Assembly: GCA_002747015.1 (NCBI GenBank)
Contig: NVXI01000022.1
Location: 1-17,630, forward strand
Direction of reading: 5' to 3'
Length of the DNA stretch: 17,630 nt
Origin: Zetaproteobacteria bacterium
GTDB taxonomy: Bacteria > Pseudomonadota > Alphaproteobacteria > Micavibrionales > Micavibrionaceae
Made by a program: the position numbers and the translations under genes
Notes under the pieces: generated by a model
Seen by the model: the letters and a program-made list of their open reading frames with translations, nothing else
Database searches by the model: none
Told to the model about the DNA's origin: nothing
Shown here: positions 13,517-17,630 of the stretch, in pieces
Layout of the letters: the number at the start of each line of letters is the position of its first letter
Numbering within the stretch: position 1 is the stretch's first letter

Positions 13517-13921
13517 ATGACAAAATTTTCTACCCTGCTTGTCGCGTCCATATTATGCACTGGATTGGCCGGATGCCAAACCACTGGCTCTTCACAAGAT
13601 CGACAAAACTCAATCACAGGTGCGTCCATGATTTCCGAAGGGGCAAGTTGCAATCAAATCGCCCATAATATTGGCATTATGGATCAAATTATTGTTGAGA
13701 CCGGAAACACCAGCAATACAAGTTCATATGATACAAGACAGGCCGTAAACAGCACACTTAATCGCTCTAGTATATCCCCATATATCACGGATATTACCAA
13801 TGCATGGAGAGGCAGCAACAGTGGAAACCAGCTGGATCGTCAACAATCATCCAATGCGCAACGTGAGAAATCACGCTTAATTGGATTATTCCAACAGAAA
13901 AAATGCGTGCGCAGCAGTTAA
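13517..13921 (+). CDS. Putative small lipoprotein
   Basis: This 134-aa protein has a lipoprotein signal peptide: MTKF, a hydrophobic core STLLVASILCTG, and the lipobox LAGC with Cys20 as the lipidated residue. The residue after Cys is Gln, so outer-membrane sorting is expected in a Gram-negative host. The mature part is Ser-, Asn- and Gln-rich with two further cysteines (SCNQ and KKCVRSS near the C-terminus) that may form a disulfide. No domain is recognised. The ATG has an ACGGAG ribosome site. The His/Cys-rich gene begins 21 bases after its stop and may share its transcript. Confidence 0.82.
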   Translation: MTKFSTLLVASILCTGLAGCQTTGSSQDRQNSITGASMISEGASCNQIAHNIGIMDQIIVETGNTSNTSSYDTRQAVNSTLNRSSISPYITDITNAWRGSNSGNQLDRQQSSNAQREKSRLIGLFQQKKCVRSS

Positions 13922-13942
13922 AAATAGGGTAAGACACAGATT

Positions 13943-14188
13943 ATGAGCCACTTTAATGACATAAAAAAACGCTTATCCGCATCGACAACCATGCCCGTTG
14001 GCACAGCCGGTGGAAACACGCAATGGCTCATGGGGTCAGGGCATAGCCACGCCCACAACCACAAACATAATGCGGATGGCTCTTGCTGTGATCATGATCA
14101 CGGGCACACACATGAACATAACCATAATGAGGAAGTGGAATGTGAAGCAGATCATACGAATCCCTCTGGTGGATGTGGTTGCTGTTAG
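13943..14188 (+). CDS. His/Cys-rich putative metal-binding protein
   Basis: This 81-aa protein has no signal peptide and starts MSHFNDIKKRL. From residue 34 it is dominated by metal ligands: HSHAHNHKH (34-42), Cys48-Cys49 with DHDHGHTHEHNH (50-61), and a C-terminal GGCGCC. This composition fits binding of Zn, Ni, Co or Cu and suggests a storage or delivery role; the metal cannot be told. The N-terminal part (PVGTAGGNTQWLMGSG) resembles a linker and not a known enzyme domain. An overlapping frame of similar length lacks any such pattern, so this frame is the real one. A terminator follows at 14246. Confidence 0.8.
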   Translation: MSHFNDIKKRLSASTTMPVGTAGGNTQWLMGSGHSHAHNHKHNADGSCCDHDHGHTHEHNHNEEVECEADHTNPSGGCGCC

Positions 14189-14245
14189 GGGGGCAATGCC
14201 TGTTAAAGCAATAAACTTGTGTTCTGATCTATACTCTGTATAAAG

Positions 14246-14280
14246 AACCGTCTCGATTTAAGAGGCGGTTTTCTTATTTT
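14246..14280 (+). terminator. Rho-independent terminator
   Basis: AACCGTCTC (14246-14254) pairs with GAGGCGGTT (14262-14270) through nine pairs including one G-U, around a seven-base loop. A T-rich tail TTTTCTTATTTT follows. It ends the lipoprotein / His-rich unit upstream of the SulP gene. Confidence 0.85.
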
Positions 14281-14321
14281 ATGAAAAGAAAAACACTGAT
14301 ATATTAAGATAAAGGCAAACT

Positions 14322-16016
14322 ATGCTGCGCATTATTGATCGTTTCCAACTCACCGATAATCCAAGAACCGATATTCTATCCGGAATTACCGTTGCGTTGG
14401 CTCTTGTACCAGAAGCAATCGCATTTGCATTTGTCGCAGGAGTAGATCCATTGGTCGGGCTATATGCCGCATTTATTGTCGGTATTATAACCGCCGTTTT
14501 TGGTGGACGAAGTGGTATGATTTCCGGTGCAACAGGCGCGATGGCCGTTGCTATGGTTGGACTTGTTGCGTTCTACGGCGTTGAGTACTTATTTGCCGCC
14601 GTTGCCCTTACGGGCATTATTCAAATACTGGCTGGTGTCTTTCATTTGGGAAAATTTATTCGCCTTGTACCACATCCAGTTATGCTGGGCTTTGTAAATG
14701 GGCTGGCCATTGTTATTTTCTTGGCACAGCTTGGTCAATTCAAAGCACAAAAACTCACCAAAGAAATGGCAGACCACTCCACAGAAGCATCACACGGGGC
14801 ACTTGATGTGGTCTTTAATGGTGGATGGATGCAAGGGATGGAAATGTATCTGATGGTCGGATTGATGCTCTTAACCATGGTGATTATCTGGTTATTCCCG
14901 CGTATTCCGAAACTAGGAAAGCTTATCCCCGCACCATTGGCATCTATCATGATTGTGACAGGATTGGTCATTGGCCTTGATCTTGATACGCGCACTGTTG
15001 GTGATTTGGCCAGTGTGGCTGGTGGTTTACCAACTTTCCATATCCCAATGGTTCCCTTTACGTTCGAGACATTAATGATCGTATTGCCGATCGCCTTCAC
15101 ACTTGCGGCGATTGGTTTGATTGAAAGTTTACTGACCCTGACCTTGATTGATGAAATAACCGACACACGCGGCCGCACATCACAAGAATGTATCGGCCAA
15201 GGCGCGGCAAACCTCACTTGCGGATTTTTTGGTGCAATGGGTGGCTGTGCAATGATCGGGCAATCCATGATCAATATTAAATCTGGTGGACGTGGCCGTT
15301 TATCAGGAATCTCTGCCGCAGCGGCGTTGCTATTCTTTATTCTATTCGCCTCTTCATGGATTGAAATGATCCCCCTTGCCGCGTTAACCGGTTTGATGAT
15401 GATGGTGGTGATCGGCACATTTGCGTGGGCATCCATTCGCATCATGAAAAAAATTCCCCGCGAAGATGCCTTTGTTATCCTTTTGGTGACTGGTGTAACC
15501 GTTGCACATGACCTTGCCATGGCCGTCATCATCGGCGTGATTGTTTCTGCGCTTGTCTATGCATGGAAATCAGCGCAGCACATCTGGGTTGTCGAAGCAC
15601 GCTCCGAAAAGGAAGGGCATAAAGTCTATATGCTGCATGGATCATTGTTCTTTGGATCGATCTCAGGATTTAAAGACATGTTCAACCCTAAAGAAGACGA
15701 AGAGAAAGATATTGTTCTCGACTTTCGCAATGCGCGCGTTTGGGATCACTCCGCTCTAGAAGCCATTGATGCACTTGCCACCAAATATGAGGAAGCAGGC
15801 AAGAAACTACATCTGGTTCATTTAAGCTCCGACTGCCAATTATTGCTGAACAAGGCCAAGGATATGGTTGAGGTCAATACAATCGAAGATCCGCATTATC
15901 GCGTAGTCGCGGATTATGCCCAGACCGTTAACGCAGAAGAAAAAGCGGGTAATGGCACAGGTAAGAACACAGATGACAAGCCGCTAGATAACCTGACCAC
16001 AGCACCAGCCAGATGA
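14322..16016 (+). CDS. SulP-family inorganic anion transporter with STAS domain
   Basis: This 564-aa inner-membrane transporter belongs to the SLC26/SulP group (sulfate, bicarbonate or related anions). The N-terminal part has many hydrophobic helices. It includes the family-typical ILSGITVALALVPEAIAFAF (18-37), DPLVGLYAAF and FGGRSGMISGATGAMAV (60-75), and LVPHPVMLGFVNGLAI (115-130). A cytoplasmic STAS domain starts at about residue 430 (YMLHGSLFFGSISGF) and includes VLDFRNARVWDHSALEAI, with the D-x-S that corresponds to the regulatory site of anti-sigma antagonists. The substrate cannot be told from the sequence. The ATG at 14322 has an AAAGG site. Its last 33 bp overlap the convergent flavoprotein gene. 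Confidence 0.95.
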   Translation: MLRIIDRFQLTDNPRTDILSGITVALALVPEAIAFAFVAGVDPLVGLYAAFIVGIITAVFGGRSGMISGATGAMAVAMVGLVAFYGVEYLFAAVALTGIIQILAGVFHLGKFIRLVPHPVMLGFVNGLAIVIFLAQLGQFKAQKLTKEMADHSTEASHGALDVVFNGGWMQGMEMYLMVGLMLLTMVIIWLFPRIPKLGKLIPAPLASIMIVTGLVIGLDLDTRTVGDLASVAGGLPTFHIPMVPFTFETLMIVLPIAFTLAAIGLIESLLTLTLIDEITDTRGRTSQECIGQGAANLTCGFFGAMGGCAMIGQSMINIKSGGRGRLSGISAAAALLFFILFASSWIEMIPLAALTGLMMMVVIGTFAWASIRIMKKIPREDAFVILLVTGVTVAHDLAMAVIIGVIVSALVYAWKSAQHIWVVEARSEKEGHKVYMLHGSLFFGSISGFKDMFNPKEDEEKDIVLDFRNARVWDHSALEAIDALATKYEEAGKKLHLVHLSSDCQLLLNKAKDMVEVNTIEDPHYRVVADYAQTVNAEEKAGNGTGKNTDDKPLDNLTTAPAR

Positions 16017-17192
16017 CCATGCCCATTGGAAATTATGGCCACCCAAATGGCCTGTTACATCCAGAACTTCACCTATAAAATAGAGGCCTTTTTCTTTCTT
16101 GGCTTCGAATGTTTTTGATGATATTTCATCTGTATCAACACCGCCCAAAGTCACCTCTGCCGTCCGATAGCCTTCACTACCCTTGGGCTTACATTGCCAT
16201 TCATTTACAATATTCGATACGATGCGTAATTTTTTATCGGACAAATCTGCAATGCGTGTATCGCAGCCACTCATGCCCGCGACCATAGAGGCAATGCGCG
16301 TTGGTAATATCGAGGATAAAATTGTACGCAACATTTGCTTTGGCTGTTCGGTGCGCGCAGATTTAAGCCGATCAAACGCATCAATTTCCGGCGCAAGATT
16401 AACCGAGACCCTCTCTCCCTCACGCCAGTAAGACGAGACTTGCAAAATCGACGGGCCAGACAAACCACGATGAGTAAACAACAATCCTTCACGAAAACTT
16501 CCGTCGCCACATGTAACATGCGCATCTACGGATACACCGGATAGTTCCTTTGTAACGGCCAATAAATCATCATCAAACGTCAAGGGAACAAGGCCTGCGC
16601 GCGGGCGTATAATATTAAGGCCAAACGTCTTGGCCAGCTCATATCCAAAATTACTCGCGCCTATTTTAGGAATGGACAAACCACCACACGCAATCACCAA
16701 GCTCTCGCAAGAAAAATCGCCCTTGTCTGTATTGATAATATAAGCATCATCCTCTTTTTGAACATGCTTTACTTTGGTTTCCATCTGAAAATGACCACCC
16801 GCATTGGTAATGCCATCACGCAGCATAGAAATAATATCTTGCGCAGAGTGATCACAGAACAATTGCCCCCGTGCATTTTGATTGCCTGATTTCTCATCAT
16901 AAGCCTTTTCATGATAGGCAATACCATGATCCTCAATCATTGCGATGAAATCATGCTGATCAAAACGCCTTAACGCCGATTTACAAAAATGAGGGTTTTG
17001 CGATAAAAAATTATCGGGAGAACAATACAGATTGGTAAAATTAGCGCGACCACCGCCCGATATCCTGATTTTTTCACCGACCTTACGCGTATGTTCGATA
17101 ATCACAACACTGCGTCCACGCAATGCGGCTTGCCATGCGCACATCATCCCTGCGGCGCCTGCGCCTATAATAATAACATCTGATTTTTGCAC
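15984..17192 (-). CDS. HI0933/BaiN-type FAD-dependent oxidoreductase
   Basis: This 402-aa flavoprotein has a Rossmann FAD-binding start VIIIGAGAAG (GxGxxG at residues 10-15), Glu33 at the end of the second strand, and the family signature KIRISGGGRANFTN (41-54). The Cys usually found in GRCN is Ala50 here. The C-terminal FAD block is GLYFIGEVLDVTG followed by GGHNFQWAWSSG, typical of this family. Members include E. coli YhiN and clostridial BaiN; the reaction in most bacteria is unknown. The start is GTG at 17192, supported by AGGAA about eight bases upstream. The gene lies 20 bp after the upstream gene and overlaps the SulP gene tail to tail. Confidence 0.93.
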   Translation of the reverse strand: MQKSDVIIIGAGAAGMMCAWQAALRGRSVVIIEHTRKVGEKIRISGGGRANFTNLYCSPDNFLSQNPHFCKSALRRFDQHDFIAMIEDHGIAYHEKAYDEKSGNQNARGQLFCDHSAQDIISMLRDGITNAGGHFQMETKVKHVQKEDDAYIINTDKGDFSCESLVIACGGLSIPKIGASNFGYELAKTFGLNIIRPRAGLVPLTFDDDLLAVTKELSGVSVDAHVTCGDGSFREGLLFTHRGLSGPSILQVSSYWREGERVSVNLAPEIDAFDRLKSARTEQPKQMLRTILSSILPTRIASMVAGMSGCDTRIADLSDKKLRIVSNIVNEWQCKPKGSEGYRTAEVTLGGVDTDEISSKTFEAKKEKGLYFIGEVLDVTGHLGGHNFQWAWSSGWCCGQVI

Positions 17193-17212
17193 GTTTGGAT
17201 TCCTGAATAAAA

Positions 17213-17630
17213 TTATAATTCTGAGGCTGGATTATCAAAATCAATATCACGAGACTTTGGTTTATTCAACTCCCCTACAATACGAGGAGAAATACGCCCA
17301 CGAACCAGTTCCGGTAGACCAAGGGCACAAACGTTAAACGGAGACGAAACTTCATTTACTGCTGTACCAAATTGTAAATCCCTATTATTTTCCATACGAA
17401 CCAGACCCATGCCGAAATCTGACCCATTATTCGCTTGCACTGGCTTTGTTAGGATTTTTAATTTATTAAATAATTTCATAAATGCTGAATGGTGATCATG
17501 TTTCTGACTTTCCACATGCTTCAACTCTTCCTCTATATGTTCCACAGAAACCATATTATCAACGCGTTCTAGATTGGAATGTTTTATAACATCAAGATAC
17601 TTCAAAGAATCAATTCTATGATGCTCTACC
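17213..17630 (-). CDS. Unknown protein (5' end outside window)
   Basis: The frame is open from the stop at 17213-17215 to the right edge of the window, so the true start may lie outside. A TTG at 17605 and internal ATGs are alternatives. At least 138 residues are visible. The visible part is soluble: a charged helical segment (VEHIEEELKHVESQKHDHHSAF), then a Gly/Asn-rich region with NGSDFGMGLVRMENN and FNVCALGLPELVRGRISPRIVGEL near the end. I do not recognise a family. Only 20 bp separate it from the flavoprotein gene, so the two may be co-transcribed. Confidence 0.6.
   Translation of the reverse strand, partial: VEHHRIDSLKYLDVIKHSNLERVDNMVSVEHIEEELKHVESQKHDHHSAFMKLFNKLKILTKPVQANNGSDFGMGLVRMENNRDLQFGTAVNEVSSPFNVCALGLPELVRGRISPRIVGELNKPKSRDIDFDNPASEL

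Noticed and set aside
13998..14243. 81-codon frame overlapping the His/Cys-rich gene
   Set aside because: It has no ribosome site or domain, and the alternative frame shows a strongly selected His/Cys pattern.
14735..15532. 265-codon open frame on the minus strand
   Set aside because: It lies fully inside the SulP gene, its product has no domain pattern, and the plus-strand frame matches the SulP family along its whole length.
1..17630. tRNA genes or CRISPR arrays as integration target or defence memory
   Set aside because: Reading both strands I found no tRNA-like cloverleaf with a TTCRA arm and no regularly spaced repeats.

Overview
The window joins two kinds of DNA. Positions 1 to about 10,647 are strongly AT-rich and carry genes typical of a mobile genetic island. 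Positions 10,651 to 17,630 have more balanced base use and carry ordinary housekeeping-type genes: an isochorismatase-fold hydrolase, YaaA, a DUF3147 membrane protein, a lipoprotein, a His/Cys-rich protein, a SulP anion transporter and a HI0933/BaiN-type flavoprotein. The organism looks like a Gram-negative bacterium, because it has a signal peptide plus a LAGC lipobox and generally proteobacterial gene types. Alphaproteobacteria is a guess only.

Island, left to right. A tyrosine recombinase (5' end outside the window) is directly followed, TAA then ATG, by a gene for a HEPN-like helical protein. Convergent to these is an XRE regulator. Across a repeat-rich spacer lies a two-gene operon for a small membrane protein and a secreted peptidoglycan-binding-domain protein. 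Next, on the minus strand, are a 59-aa ribbon-helix-helix protein, a 137-aa unknown protein and a short 3' remnant of a HUH replication-type gene. A plus-strand gene for a 755-aa AAA_13 ATPase of the RloC/PrrC type follows, and then an intact HUH (rolling-circle Rep-like) gene on the minus strand. After a palindrome-rich 354-bp spacer come a serine recombinase, a pentapeptide-repeat-like membrane protein, an unknown 190-aa protein and a 69-aa single-span membrane protein.

The most interesting part is 3.4 to 7.7 kb. The AAA_13 gene (candidate tRNA-cleaving, anti-phage toxin type) sits between an intact HUH gene and a broken second copy. The broken copy keeps only the C-terminus and has lost the stretch that holds the presumed catalytic tyrosine in the intact copy. 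Its stop lies four bases before the start of the 137-aa gene. This suggests an ancestral operon of Rep, 137-aa protein and RHH protein, whose rep was cut or swapped when an ATPase-plus-Rep module arrived.

Chromosomal part. yaaA and the DUF3147 gene form a short operon that ends against a convergent 75-aa gene. The lipoprotein and His/Cys-rich genes are close together and end at a clear terminator (14,246-14,280). The SulP gene and the flavoprotein gene converge and overlap by 33 bp. A gene of unknown function runs off the right edge just upstream of the flavoprotein gene. I saw no tRNA, rRNA, CRISPR array or recognisable insertion sequence.
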